Of a stretch of 64,000 nucleotides of DNA, positions 18,607 through 27,869 are shown in pieces. The stretch lies in contig DKKT01000065.1 in NCBI GenBank assembly GCA_002455425.1, positions 1 to 64,000 on the forward strand, given 5' to 3'. The number at the start of each line of letters is the position of its first letter. Within the stretch, counting starts at the first letter, position 1. The stretch is from Chthonomonas sp. UBA6659. GTDB lineage: Bacteria > Armatimonadota > Fimbriimonadia > Fimbriimonadales > Fimbriimonadaceae. The notes under the pieces were generated by a model that did no database searches, was not told the origin of the DNA, and saw only the letters and a program-made list of their open reading frames with translations. Position numbers and translations under genes: made by a program.

Positions 18607-18637
18607 GTGTGCAGGTGGCATTTCGCCACCTACACAC
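18607..18637. terminator. Hairpin downstream of nrdJ
   Basis: GTGTG-c-AGGTGGC (18607-18619) pairs with GCCACCT-a-CACAC (18625-18637) around an ATTTC loop. It lies 22 nt past the nrdJ stop on the minus strand. Confidence 0.6.
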
Positions 18638-18658
18638 TTAGTGCTTGCTAGGGACGCA

Positions 18659-21600
18659 TCAGCTGCAGCCGCTCGTCGCGCCGCAGGTGTTGCACTTCAG
18701 GCAGACCCCGTTGCGCACGAGCGTGAATGCGCCGCATTCGCCGCACGGGTCGCCCTCGTAACCCTTGAGGCGCGCTTCGCGGACCTTGGCTGCGAGCGTC
18801 TGGACGCCCTCGACCGACACCGCGACCGTCGCAGGTTCGGTGTCGAGACCGAGCGGAGCGGGAATGCCGATCACAGCGGAGGTCGGCGGCGCGGGATCGT
18901 CGTCGGAGTTCGACCCAGGCGTGAACCCCCGCGAGCTGTGGTCCTCTCCCGCAAAGCCTGGGACATGGCCGACAATCTCGGTCCCTTCCTCTTCCTCGAC
19001 GAAGTCCGGGATCTGCTTCGGGCTCCCCATCGCGTCGCCGCGAAGGTCTTCGGGTTTGACCTGTACGAGATCGGTGCGACCGAGATAGGTCAAAGCAAGC
19101 TCCCGGAAGATGTAGTCAATGACCGATGTCGACATCTTGATGTTGTCGTGGCCGGAGACGACACCATTCGGCTCGAAGCGGGTGAAGACGAACGCCTCCA
19201 CGAACTCCTCGAGAGGGACGCCGTACTGCAACCCGAGCGAAATCGCGATCGCGAAGCAGTTCATCAGCGATCGGAACGCTGCCCCCTCTCGATGCATGTC
19301 GACGAAGATCTCACCCAGGCTTCCGTCCTCATACTCGCCGGTTCGGATGTAGACCTTGTGGCCACCGACTCTCGCTTTCTGGGTGTAGCCTCGCCGCCGG
19401 GTCGGAAGCGCGCGTCGCTTCGCGACGTATCGGTAGACCAGCTTCTGCGCGATCTGTGCGATCTGATCTTGGCGGGAAGGTTCGATCTCCTCCTCGTCCA
19501 AACCGGCCTCGAGGATTGCCGCTGCGACGTCATCGACGGAGGCATTGAGCGGCTGACTCAGCTTGCTGCCATCACGATACAGAGCATTGGCCTTCAGGCC
19601 GAGCTTCCAGGACGTCATGTAGGCGTCCTGAATGTCATCGATCGTCGCTTCGGCGGGGAGGTTGATCGTCTTGCTGATCGCGCCCGACAGGAAGGGCTGG
19701 GCCGCCGCCATCATCTTGATGTGACCCTCGGCACTGATGAAACGCCGACCTGTTCGACCGCACTTGTTCGCGCAATCGAACACGGGATAGTGTTCCAGCT
19801 TCAGGTGGGGCGCGCCTTCGATCGTCATCGTGCCGCAAGCGTAGTCATTCGCGGCCGCGATCTCGGGCTTACCGAACCCGATCGCTTCGAGCAGATTCAG
19901 GTTCCAATCCGCGATCTGGGCCTCAGAAAGGCCGAGATAGTCCCGGCAGAACTCCTCGCCCAGGGTGAACTTGTTGAACACGAACTGGATGTCGAACGCG
20001 TTTTCGAGGGATCGCTCGATCTTTTGGATTGCGTCGGGGGAGAACCCTCGGGCGGTAAGCGTTTCGTGGTTGATCCCGGGCGCGCCGGCGAGCGTCTTCC
20101 GACCGACGCAGTACGAGACGATGTCTTCGATCTGCTCCGTGTTGTAACCAAGACGGGCTAGGGCGGGCGGCACGGACTGATTGACGATCTTGAAGTACCC
20201 GCCACCGGACAGCTTCTTGAATTTGACGAGCGCGAAGTCCGGTTCAATCCCGGTGGTGTCGCAATCCATGATGAGACCGATCGTGCCCGTCGGCGCGAGG
20301 ACCGTGACTTGGGCGTTACGATAGCCGTGGGCCTCGCCGAGTTCGATGGCTCGGTCCCATGCTTCCCGCGCGGCCTTGAGCATCGCGATCGGACACTCGT
20401 CCGGGTCGATCCCGACCGGCATGATGCTGAGCGATTCGTACTGGTCGACCTTGGCGTTGTAGGCCGCTCGACGGTGATTTCGGATCACTCGCAGCATGTG
20501 GGTTCGGTTGCGCTGGAAGCCGGAGAACGGCCCCAACTCGCGCGCCATCTCCGCCGAGGTCGCGTAGCTCTCGCCGCCGAGGACGGCGGTCAGGGCACCG
20601 GCAATCGCACTGCCCTGCGGGCTGTCGTAAGGGATCGCCATCTGCATCAGAAGCGCACCGAGGTTGGCATAACCGAGGCCGAGCGTCCGGAAATCGAAGC
20701 TGAGCTGGGCAATCTCCTTACTCGGGAATTGGGCCATCAACACGCTGATCTCAAGCACGATCGTCCAAAGGCGGATTGCGTGGCGATAGCCTTCGACATC
20801 GAACTCACCAGTCCGCGGGTCGAAGAACGTGATCAGGTTGATCGACGCGAGGTTGCAAGCCGTGTCGTCGAGGAACATGTACTCCGAGCAGGGGTTGCTC
20901 GCGTTGATCCGTCCGTCTTCGGGGCACGTGTGCCACTCGTTGATCGTGGTGTCGTACTGGGTTCCGGGATCGGCGCACGACCAGGCGGCAAAGCAGATCT
21001 CATCCCAGAGGTCACGGGCTCGGAGTCGCTTGGCGACGCGCCCATCCGCCCGCCACTTCAGCTCCCAATCGGCATCTTCCTCGACCGCCTTGAGGAAAGC
21101 GTTCGGCACGCGGACCGAGTTGTTCGAGTTCTGGCCCGAGACGGTCACGTAGGCCTCACTCTCGTAGCCGGTATCGAACGTCGGGAATTCCAGAGACGTC
21201 ACGCCTTGCTGGGCGAGCTGGATCGCGCGCTGGATGTAGTTCGGGGAGACTTGGGCCGTCTTTGCCGCGCCGACCGCCTTGCGAAGCGCCGGGTTTTGGC
21301 GGACATCGAACTTGGCGGCCTCGTTCGCGGGTTCGGTGAGACCGGTATGGCAGGCCCGGATGATCGTGTTCAAGTGAAGCTGATTCGCCTGGGAACCGGT
21401 TACGAGGGAGGCGACCTTCTGCTCCTCGAGGACCTTCCACTTCACGAAGGACTCGATATCAGGATGGTCAACGTCGAGGCAGACCATTTTCGCGGCGCGG
21501 CGGGTGGTGCCACCCGACTTGATCGCGCCGGCCGATCGATCTCCGACCCTCAGGAAGCTCATCAATCCCGAGGATTTGCCACCTCCGCTAAGCCGTTCGT

Positions 21601-22231
21601 TTTCGGCCCGGATCTTGGAAAAGTTCGTGCCGACCCCAGAGCCATATTTGAAGATGCGGGCTTCGCGAGTCCAGAGGTCCATAATCCCGCCCTCGTTGAC
21701 GAGGTCATCCTTGACCGAGAGGATGAAGCAGGCGTGGGGCTGGGGGCGCTCATAGGCGTTCGCACTGCGGTTCAGTTCGCCCGACTTCGGGTCGACGAAA
21801 AAGTGCCCTTGGGGGTTGCCGGTGATGCCGTACGCGAAATGGAGGCCGGTGTTGAACCACTGCGGACTGTTCGGAGCGGCGACCTGGCGCGCGAGCATGT
21901 TCACGAGCTCGTCATAGAATGCTTGTGCATCGTCGGCTGAATCGAAGTAGCCGTGCTCTTCGCCCCAATGTCGCCAGCACCCCGCCATGCGGTGGAACAC
22001 CTGGCGCGAATCGGTTTCCCCTTCACTCTGGTCGCCGACTCCAGCCTTGCGGAAGTATTTCTGGGCAAGGATATCGGTCGCGACTTGAGACCACTGCGTC
22101 GGGACCATGACTTGGTCCATTTCGAACACGACGGTCCCGTCCGGGTTTCGGATTTCGCTGCGCCGGGGTTCGAACGCGATTCCCGCGTACGGGTCCTGTC
22201 CCGCGCGGGTGTAGTAGCGAGAAATCTTCAT
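18659..22231 (-). CDS. nrdJ: Vitamin B12-dependent (class II) ribonucleotide reductase
   Basis: 1190 residues, typical of the long class II form. The active-site block NPCSEYMFLDDTACNLASIN is present, together with the glycyl/thiyl barrel regions around residues 170-270 (GSGVGTNFSKIRAENERLSG). A C-terminal Cys cluster (CGEC...CLKCNTCGATSGC) resembles the redox-active or zinc-binding tail of NrdJ. The enzyme reduces ribonucleotides to deoxyribonucleotides with adenosylcobalamin, independent of oxygen. Its ATG overlaps the nrdR stop (ATGA), so the repressor and the reductase are co-expressed. No nrdAB or nrdDG is in the window. Confidence 0.97.
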   Translation of the reverse strand: MKISRYYTRAGQDPYAGIAFEPRRSEIRNPDGTVVFEMDQVMVPTQWSQVATDILAQKYFRKAGVGDQSEGETDSRQVFHRMAGCWRHWGEEHGYFDSADDAQAFYDELVNMLARQVAAPNSPQWFNTGLHFAYGITGNPQGHFFVDPKSGELNRSANAYERPQPHACFILSVKDDLVNEGGIMDLWTREARIFKYGSGVGTNFSKIRAENERLSGGGKSSGLMSFLRVGDRSAGAIKSGGTTRRAAKMVCLDVDHPDIESFVKWKVLEEQKVASLVTGSQANQLHLNTIIRACHTGLTEPANEAAKFDVRQNPALRKAVGAAKTAQVSPNYIQRAIQLAQQGVTSLEFPTFDTGYESEAYVTVSGQNSNNSVRVPNAFLKAVEEDADWELKWRADGRVAKRLRARDLWDEICFAAWSCADPGTQYDTTINEWHTCPEDGRINASNPCSEYMFLDDTACNLASINLITFFDPRTGEFDVEGYRHAIRLWTIVLEISVLMAQFPSKEIAQLSFDFRTLGLGYANLGALLMQMAIPYDSPQGSAIAGALTAVLGGESYATSAEMARELGPFSGFQRNRTHMLRVIRNHRRAAYNAKVDQYESLSIMPVGIDPDECPIAMLKAAREAWDRAIELGEAHGYRNAQVTVLAPTGTIGLIMDCDTTGIEPDFALVKFKKLSGGGYFKIVNQSVPPALARLGYNTEQIEDIVSYCVGRKTLAGAPGINHETLTARGFSPDAIQKIERSLENAFDIQFVFNKFTLGEEFCRDYLGLSEAQIADWNLNLLEAIGFGKPEIAAANDYACGTMTIEGAPHLKLEHYPVFDCANKCGRTGRRFISAEGHIKMMAAAQPFLSGAISKTINLPAEATIDDIQDAYMTSWKLGLKANALYRDGSKLSQPLNASVDDVAAAILEAGLDEEEIEPSRQDQIAQIAQKLVYRYVAKRRALPTRRRGYTQKARVGGHKVYIRTGEYEDGSLGEIFVDMHREGAAFRSLMNCFAIAISLGLQYGVPLEEFVEAFVFTRFEPNGVVSGHDNIKMSTSVIDYIFRELALTYLGRTDLVQVKPEDLRGDAMGSPKQIPDFVEEEEGTEIVGHVPGFAGEDHSSRGFTPGSNSDDDPAPPTSAVIGIPAPLGLDTEPATVAVSVEGVQTLAAKVREARLKGYEGDPCGECGAFTLVRNGVCLKCNTCGATSGCS

Positions 22232-22737
22232 GAGTCAGTCCTTCCTTGGGGTCGATCGCTCAGCGCGCCGACCGTGATGTCGTGCTTCTTCGCCACGACC
22301 GATTCAACAATATCAATGAAATCCGAGAGCGTCTCGAACTCGCGATAGACGCTCGCGAAGCGCACATAGGCGACCGTGTCCAGCCGGAAGAGTTGAGCCA
22401 TCACGCGTTCCCCAATCTCGGTCGAGGGCACCTCGGTCTCGCAGAGATCGAAGAGGTCTCGCTCAACCCGCTCGGCCGCATCCTGGAGATCCTCCAAGGT
22501 CACGGGTCGCTTTCGGCAAGCCGTGACCATGCCCGAGAGCATCTTCTCACGATGAAACTCCTCTCTTCCGCCGCCTCGCTTGATCACGAACAGGCGCGGC
22601 TTTTCCGGTGCCTCGAACGTCGTAAATCTGCGTTCGCAACGGAGGCACTCGCGCCGCCGCCGAATCGCCTCACTCTCCCGAGCTGGGCGCGAATCCAACA
22701 CGCGCTGTTCCGAATGGCCACAGTAGGGACACTTCAT
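22228..22737 (-). CDS. nrdR: Transcriptional repressor NrdR
   Basis: 169 residues. Zinc ribbon with CPYC and CLRC knuckles (residues 3-34, MKCPYCGHSEQRVLDSRPA), followed by the ATP-cone domain (FVIKRGGGREEFHREKMLSG onward). NrdR senses ATP/dATP and represses ribonucleotide reductase genes. It sits directly upstream of nrdJ and overlaps its start, an arrangement seen with autoregulated nrdR-nrdJ operons. The ATG at 22737 gives the canonical MKCPYC start; longer upstream frame is non-coding. The C-terminus is slightly longer than in many NrdR proteins. Confidence 0.96.
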   Translation of the reverse strand: MKCPYCGHSEQRVLDSRPARESEAIRRRRECLRCERRFTTFEAPEKPRLFVIKRGGGREEFHREKMLSGMVTACRKRPVTLEDLQDAAERVERDLFDLCETEVPSTEIGERVMAQLFRLDTVAYVRFASVYREFETLSDFIDIVESVVAKKHDITVGALSDRPQGRTDS

Positions 22738-22820
22738 CGCTTGGCCCCCATATCTAGGGCGTACAGACATGATACAGCACAAGGGGTTGTATGTCAAGCC
22801 CTTTTTTGCTCCCCACTTGT

Positions 22821-22857
22821 CCCCACGGTTTCCCCCACCGTGGGGGAAGGTCCGTGG
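22821..22857. promoter_or_regulatory. Large dyad between nrdR and the cysteine synthase gene
   Basis: A perfect 9-bp inverted repeat TTCCCCCAC-c-GTGGGGGAA (22830-22848) lies inside an outer CCACGG (22823-22828) / CCGTGG (22852-22857) pair. CCCCACGG (22821-22828) can alternatively pair with CCGTGGGG (22838-22845). An ATACA-N11-TGTAT dyad lies nearby on the nrdR side. Confidence 0.45.
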
Positions 22858-22910
22858 TCGTTTCCGACCACTCCCGACTGACCGGTTCTGAGCCAAACTG
22901 AGGTTGGGCG

Positions 22911-23933
22911 ATGACGAAGATGCGTGTGATCGATCGTGGTTCGGGAAGCCACCCGTTGCTGACGGAGGGAGTCGGCGGCACGCCACTCGTCGAGGTCGAC
23001 GGCATCGTCGTCAAGCTGGAGTGCCTCAACCCCCTCGGAAGCGTCAAGGATCGCATCGCCGCGTACATTCTCCAAGAAGCCACCCGACGCGGTGACCTCC
23101 GTCCCGGACAGCCGATCGTCGAAGCGACGAGCGGCAATACAGGGATCGCGTTCTCCTACTATGCGAGTCGCGCCGGACATCCCGTGACCATCGTGATGCC
23201 CGAACATATGACCGAAGAGCGGAAGGACCTCATCCGCACGATCGGGGCGCGCCTGGAGCTCTGCTCACAAGAGGGATCGTTCGCCGAGGCAGCCGCCATC
23301 CGTGACCGGATCGCCGCGAACACGGGCGCGTTCAACCCTGACCAGTTTTCCAACGCCCTCAACACCGAGTGCCACCGACTCACGACCGGAGCGGAGATCG
23401 TCGAGCAGGCCGAGTCCGTCCCCGAGGAGGCCGTGTTCGTGGCCGGTGTGGGAACGGGAGGAACCCTGATCGGGGTCGGCGATGCGCTCCGGGCCGCGTG
23501 GCCCCATGTCGAACTGGTCGCCGTCGAGCCCGCCGAAGCCGCCGTCATGACCTCAGGGCCGAATGGTCCCCACGGCATTTTCGGGATCGGTGACGGCTTC
23601 ATCCCTGCGTTGGCGGGTGACGGAGAAGGCGGGCTGCACCCGGGGATCGACGCGGTCGAAGTGGTCTCGACCGCCGAGGCGATGGACGCGGCTCGCGAAC
23701 TCGCTCGGGACTACGGTCTCTGCGTCGGCGTTTCGTCAGGCGCGAACTTCGTCGTGGCCCGACGCCGGCGTGCGCCCGGCAAGACCGTCGTCACGGTGTT
23801 CGCCGACGGCCACCACAAGTACCGCAGTGCCGGGCTCGCCGAGAACTCCGAGGGCTGTCCCTTCCAAGAAACCTGCGGTCACAGCGAACTCTGCGCCTTG
23901 CTCGAACGGATCAAGTCTTCCGCCGAAGCGTAG
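22911..23933 (+). CDS. Cysteine synthase family PLP enzyme
   Basis: 340 residues. Fold type II PLP enzyme: the PLP lysine in LNPLGSVKDRIAAYI (near residue 45), the phosphate/amino-acid loop EATSGNTGIAF (near 72), VFVAGVGTGGTLIGVG for PLP phosphate binding (near 180) and a SSGANF motif near 280. O-acetylserine sulfhydrylase (CysK/CysM) is likely; cystathionine beta-synthase-like or other beta-substitution activity cannot be excluded. The C-terminus has an unusual Cys cluster, CPFQETCGHSELC. GAGG lies 8 nt before the ATG at 22911. The last 55 nt overlap the convergent decarboxylase gene. Confidence 0.85.
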   Translation: MTKMRVIDRGSGSHPLLTEGVGGTPLVEVDGIVVKLECLNPLGSVKDRIAAYILQEATRRGDLRPGQPIVEATSGNTGIAFSYYASRAGHPVTIVMPEHMTEERKDLIRTIGARLELCSQEGSFAEAAAIRDRIAANTGAFNPDQFSNALNTECHRLTTGAEIVEQAESVPEEAVFVAGVGTGGTLIGVGDALRAAWPHVELVAVEPAEAAVMTSGPNGPHGIFGIGDGFIPALAGDGEGGLHPGIDAVEVVSTAEAMDAARELARDYGLCVGVSSGANFVVARRRRAPGKTVVTVFADGHHKYRSAGLAENSEGCPFQETCGHSELCALLERIKSSAEA

Positions 23934-25801
23934 AGGGCCTCGACCAGTTCGGCGAGGAAGTAGCGACCGCGTTCCCGAGCTGCGTCGTACCACGGATTCA
24001 TGAGCACGCAGCGGAGCAGAAACACGCCGTCCTCCGCGAACGCATCCCCCGACACCCCGAGTGCCTCAAGGAACGGCGCGACCGCGTGGGTCCGGTATTG
24101 ACGCGGGCTGAGCGTGGTTCTGCTTACGAAGAACTCTTGATCGTAGACCCGGTGCGAAGAGGTCTCGGAGACGGTGAATCGCGCATAGACCGCCCGGTTG
24201 AGGGCGTTGATTTCCGAGAGCGAAGCCCCGCCGGCCGATGGCCGAAAGGCGAAGCAGACGATGTTCGAACCGGGTCGTGTCAGGGGAACCGCCACCACCG
24301 AGCCTGGTCTCCATTCGGGGTAAGAGGTCAACAGCGCGTGGAGCTCGGTTGCGTTGCGCACCGTTTGCCGGATCAGGCGGCCAAGCCCGTCTGAATCCAA
24401 CGGAATCAGCGTGTGACTGAGCCACACCCCCGCGGCCGCCGCTCCCGGTTTGCTCCCTTCAAGAATGTAGACCCCGATTCCTTCGGTACGTCGCTCGGCC
24501 TCGGGATCGGCGGCCTCGTCCTCCAGGTACGGCGCTTCTTGACGCAGCAATGGCTTCACGAGGTCCGAACGGAAGCAAACGGCTCCCGCCGGATACGGCA
24601 CGTAGCCCAGCTTGTGCGGATCGATCGCGATCGAGTCGGCTTGCCCCAACTCGTCCAGGGCATCGCAGGCGTCATGGTTCGGCAGGTCGAGCGGAACGCG
24701 CCGCATTTCACCCGCGATCTTCGCGTCCACAAACGGATCCCCAAGTCCGATGCGAGCGGGGCGGGTCATCGTCCGCAGGTAGCCCCCATAGGCGGCGTCG
24801 GCGTGAAGCCAGAACGACGCGAGCCCCGCGGACTCGCGACGACGGCGGAGCGCGACGATTTGATCGATCGGATCGATCGCCCCCTCCTCGGTCGTCCCGA
24901 TGATCGCGACCACGGCGATCACCCGGGCTTGTTCGCGATCCAGACGCTCGAGATGAGCTTCAAGGTCGGAGACCTCCATCCGGAAGTGCCGATCGACGCC
25001 GATCGAAACGATCCCCTGGCGACCGACACCGAGAATGTCGACCGCCTTGTCGAAACAGTAATGATGGGTTTCGGGAACGAGAAGGACCGGACGGCGACCG
25101 TCTTGCGCCGCCACGGCCGCCAGCCCCCGCTCGGGCACGCACCAGGTCGATCGAAGATACTCCGCGACGACCGACCTTGATCCGATACCCCGCGTCCTTT
25201 CAGCGTCGGTGAAGACCGCCGCGAATGCCTCCAGCACTTTGCTGGGTGATCCAGGGGTCGGCACGTGATCCAGTCCCAACGACGCTCGGGTCTCGACGAT
25301 CGCGTCCGGCAGATAGGCGACCGTTCGAGCGACCCAGAGCGCCTCCAGATTGGCGATGGTGCCTCCGCTAGTGAGGTGGCCCCAGCTGGTCGGCCCGTAG
25401 CCCAGCATCTCGCCGATCATCCGACACGCTTCGAGTTCGAGTCGGTTCGTGACCGGCGCGACTTCGCGAGTCACGTTGTTCGGGTTGTAGAGCATCGCCG
25501 CGAAGTAGCCGGCGATGCTCGGCAACGTCTGCTCCGCAAGCATATGAGCGGCGTAACGCGGGCTTTGGAACGGGAAGTCGGCCTTGAGCCGGGCGAGGAG
25601 TTCGAGCAGCCGGTCGTCGAACGCGTCGCGGAACGCCTCACCCTCACGCCGCGAGCGCGAGTCGACGACGACGCCGTCCTCAGGGAAGTAATTGCGCCGC
25701 CAGGCATAGTAGTCCTGGACGATGCGGTCAAGCCTCGCCTCGAACCACTCGGCGTTCTCAGCCTTGGGTCCAGCGAACCATGCGGACAGTCCGTCGCTCA
25801 C
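23879..25801 (-). CDS. Group II PLP-dependent amino acid decarboxylase
   Basis: 640 residues. Fold type I PLP enzyme of the aromatic-amino-acid/glutamate decarboxylase family: LTSGGTIANLEALW near residue 170, the AIIGTTEEGAIDPID region near 300, WLHADAAYGGYL near 333 (Asp contacts the PLP ring), and the Schiff-base lysine in SIAIDPHKLGYVPYPAG near 393. N- and C-terminal extensions are longer than in typical 480-residue members. The substrate (Tyr, Glu, Phe, other) cannot be read. The start GTG at 25801 is supported by TAAACT 6 nt upstream; that hexamer contains the fabD stop codon. Confidence 0.85.
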   Translation of the reverse strand: MSDGLSAWFAGPKAENAEWFEARLDRIVQDYYAWRRNYFPEDGVVVDSRSRREGEAFRDAFDDRLLELLARLKADFPFQSPRYAAHMLAEQTLPSIAGYFAAMLYNPNNVTREVAPVTNRLELEACRMIGEMLGYGPTSWGHLTSGGTIANLEALWVARTVAYLPDAIVETRASLGLDHVPTPGSPSKVLEAFAAVFTDAERTRGIGSRSVVAEYLRSTWCVPERGLAAVAAQDGRRPVLLVPETHHYCFDKAVDILGVGRQGIVSIGVDRHFRMEVSDLEAHLERLDREQARVIAVVAIIGTTEEGAIDPIDQIVALRRRRESAGLASFWLHADAAYGGYLRTMTRPARIGLGDPFVDAKIAGEMRRVPLDLPNHDACDALDELGQADSIAIDPHKLGYVPYPAGAVCFRSDLVKPLLRQEAPYLEDEAADPEAERRTEGIGVYILEGSKPGAAAAGVWLSHTLIPLDSDGLGRLIRQTVRNATELHALLTSYPEWRPGSVVAVPLTRPGSNIVCFAFRPSAGGASLSEINALNRAVYARFTVSETSSHRVYDQEFFVSRTTLSPRQYRTHAVAPFLEALGVSGDAFAEDGVFLLRCVLMNPWYDAARERGRYFLAELVEALYASAEDLIRSSKAQSSL

Positions 25802-25807
25802 CGCCCG

Positions 25808-25813
25808 AGTTTA
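25808..25813 (-). promoter_or_regulatory. -10-like TAAACT, leaderless promoter of PLP decarboxylase
   Basis: Minus-strand TAAACT, spacer CGGGCG (6 nt), GTG at 25801; overlaps the end of fabD. Confidence 0.5.
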
Positions 25814-26740
25814 TCGGGAATCGAGCACTGCGCGGGTCGAGGCCAGGCTCTCGATGTCGCCCACGCGAAGGCCATCTGCTTCGCGGTCGATCCGTTTGAG
25901 GAGCCCGGACAGCACGTCTCCCGCTCCACACTCGACGAACGTGTTCACCCCGAGGGTGCGCATCGTCAGAACCGACTCGGTCCAACGGACCGGTGCCTCC
26001 ATCTGAAGTTCGAGGAGACCGGGCCACGCGCTCGGATCGGTCACCGGCTCGGCGGTGGCGTTCGCGACGACCGGCATCCGTCCCGGGCGGAACTCGACCT
26101 CGCGGAGGGCCGCTCCCATCTCCGCCGCGGCCTCGGTCATGAGCGGACTGTGGAACGCCCCGCTGACGTTCAAGGAAAGCACGCGCTTGGCACCGGCCTC
26201 GCTCGCCAGCTCACCGGCTCGGGCGACGCCCTCCACCGATCCACTGATCACGAGTTGACCCGGACAATTGTCGTTCGCGATCACGACGACGCCAACATCG
26301 CTCGCTGCCTGGCAGACGCCCTCGAGTGCTTCGCGCTCGAGGCCGAGGACCGCCGCCATCGCTCCGGGTCTTGCCTGTCCGCTGGCAGCCATGAGAAGAC
26401 CGCGCCGCCTCACGAGGCGGGCGCCGTCCTCGACCGTGAGGAACCCGGCCGCTGCAAGCGCCGCATACTCGCCGACGCTATGGCCGGCGGCGATCCCGAA
26501 CGCGGCCTCCCGATCGAGTGCCGCGAACGCGGCGACCCCGCAGGTGAAAAGCGCGACCTGGGCGTTCTCGGTTTGACGCAGAGTGTCTTCGTCAGTCTCG
26601 AAGCAGAGTGCGGCGACATCGAAGCCGAGCGCGTCGCCGGCTCGCGCGAACACTTCGGCGGCGTGTGGCTCGGATTCGAACAGTTCTCGGCCCATTCCGG
26701 GCTTCTGCGACCCCTGACCAGGGAAGACGGCGGCAACCAT
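25811..26740 (-). CDS. fabD: Malonyl-CoA:ACP transacylase
   Basis: 309 residues, usual length. Starts MVAAVFPGQGSQKPGMG, carries the nucleophile motif AAGHSVGEY near residue 92 and the catalytic His region GAFHSPLM near 201, with QVALF and the oxyanion GQGS near the start. It transfers malonate from CoA to acyl carrier protein for fatty acid synthesis. The other fab genes are not adjacent, which is unusual, since fabD often sits with fabH/fabG/acpP. The ATG at 26740 is supported by TACAAC 6 nt upstream; a longer frame begins at 26794. Confidence 0.95.
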   Translation of the reverse strand: MVAAVFPGQGSQKPGMGRELFESEPHAAEVFARAGDALGFDVAALCFETDEDTLRQTENAQVALFTCGVAAFAALDREAAFGIAAGHSVGEYAALAAAGFLTVEDGARLVRRRGLLMAASGQARPGAMAAVLGLEREALEGVCQAASDVGVVVIANDNCPGQLVISGSVEGVARAGELASEAGAKRVLSLNVSGAFHSPLMTEAAAEMGAALREVEFRPGRMPVVANATAEPVTDPSAWPGLLELQMEAPVRWTESVLTMRTLGVNTFVECGAGDVLSGLLKRIDREADGLRVGDIESLASTRAVLDSR

Positions 26741-26746
26741 CGCCCG

Positions 26747-26752
26747 GTTGTA
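26747..26752 (-). promoter_or_regulatory. -10-like TACAAC, leaderless promoter of fabD
   Basis: Minus-strand TACAAC, spacer CGGGCG (6 nt), ATG at 26740. The spacer is identical to that of the downstream decarboxylase gene. Confidence 0.55.
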
Positions 26753-26780
26753 CCTCTGCGGTGTGAGCCAGAATACAGCC

Positions 26781-27827
26781 ATGTCTCGGTTCACGATTTC
26801 GAGCGACTACCTGATTCGCGTGCTGACCGACCTCCTGAACACGCCCAGTCCGACCGGAGACACAGAATGGGCGATCTCCTTCGTGCAGCAAGAGCTCGAC
26901 AGCCTCGGGATCCCGAGCGTCCGCACCTACAAGGGTGCGCTGGTCGCGCACCTGGAGGGCCTGCGCGACGATCATCCCCGCGCCGTGACCGCACACGTCG
27001 ACACCCTCGGCCTGATGGTGTCGCGCATCAAGAAGAGCGGTCGCCTCGAACTCACGGCGCTCAACGGGATCATGTGGCCGACGATCGAGAGCGAAGGCGT
27101 CTGGATCGCGACGCGAAACGGACGCCAGATTCGAGGCTCGATCGTGTTGGAGAACGGTGCCGCCCACGTGAACAAAGAGGCAGGCAAGGCGTCGCGCAAC
27201 GCCGAGAACCTCGAGGTCCGGATCGACGAACGCACCAACTCGGACGAAGAGACCCGGGTCCTCGGCATCGAAGTCGGGGACTACGTTTACATCGATCCGC
27301 GAGTCGAAGTGAGCCAAAGCGGTTTCATCCGCTCGCGATTCCTCGACGACAAGGCCTGTGTCGCTTGCTTGCTCGCGGCGATCAAAGCGCAGCGCGACGC
27401 CGGGGTGAGTCCCGCCCAGCGAACCCACTTCCTCGTCAGCAACTACGAGGAGGTTGGCCACGGCGGCTTCGACGGGCTTCCCGAAGACCTCGCCGAACTC
27501 GTCGTTGCGGATATGGCCGTGGTCGGCGACGGACGCGCAGGCGACGAATTCCACTGCAGCATCTGTCTCAAAGACTCGAGTGGCCCCTACAGTCGTCGCC
27601 TGACCGAGAAGCTTCGTACCATCGCGGACCGAGCCGGGGTCGAGTTGCGGGCCGACATCTACCCGCACTACGGGAGCGACGGATCGGCCTACTGGAGCAT
27701 GGGCGGACGAGCCGAGGTCGCACTGATCGGACCGGGCGTCGACACGAGCCACGGGTACGAGCGCACCCACAGCGAGGCGCTGATCGATACGGCGCTCCTG
27801 ATGGCCGAATACCTCCTCGAAGAATAG
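26781..27827 (+). CDS. M42 family metallopeptidase
   Basis: 348 residues. Signature residues of co-catalytic zinc aminopeptidases: AVTAHVDTLG (metal His, Asp near residue 75), FLDDKACV (bridging Asp near 188), NYEEVGHGG (general base and metal Glu pair near 222), VVADMAVVG (Asp near 244), and TSHGYERTH (metal His near 325). Family members are endoglucanase-M-like or glutamyl aminopeptidases acting on short peptides in the cytoplasm. The sequence resembles the M42 peptidase often linked to osmoprotectant synthesis, but no such genes are nearby. It is divergent from fabD. Confidence 0.88.
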   Translation: MSRFTISSDYLIRVLTDLLNTPSPTGDTEWAISFVQQELDSLGIPSVRTYKGALVAHLEGLRDDHPRAVTAHVDTLGLMVSRIKKSGRLELTALNGIMWPTIESEGVWIATRNGRQIRGSIVLENGAAHVNKEAGKASRNAENLEVRIDERTNSDEETRVLGIEVGDYVYIDPRVEVSQSGFIRSRFLDDKACVACLLAAIKAQRDAGVSPAQRTHFLVSNYEEVGHGGFDGLPEDLAELVVADMAVVGDGRAGDEFHCSICLKDSSGPYSRRLTEKLRTIADRAGVELRADIYPHYGSDGSAYWSMGGRAEVALIGPGVDTSHGYERTHSEALIDTALLMAEYLLEE

Positions 27828-27869
27828 GCCAACGCATCCCCGGGCAGGTTCGAAACGTCTCACCGTTTG

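Noticed and set aside
18602..20161. 519-codon open frame opposite nrdJ
   Set aside because: It is antisense to the conserved NrdJ coding sequence and shows no recognisable motif.
20309..21940. 543-codon open frame opposite nrdJ
   Set aside because: Antisense shadow of nrdJ with no start signal or family signature.
22755..22790. Canonical NrdR box pair upstream of nrdR
   Set aside because: The ATACA-N11-TGTAT dyad is suggestive, but neither half fits the 16-bp NrdR consensus and no second box at helical spacing was found.
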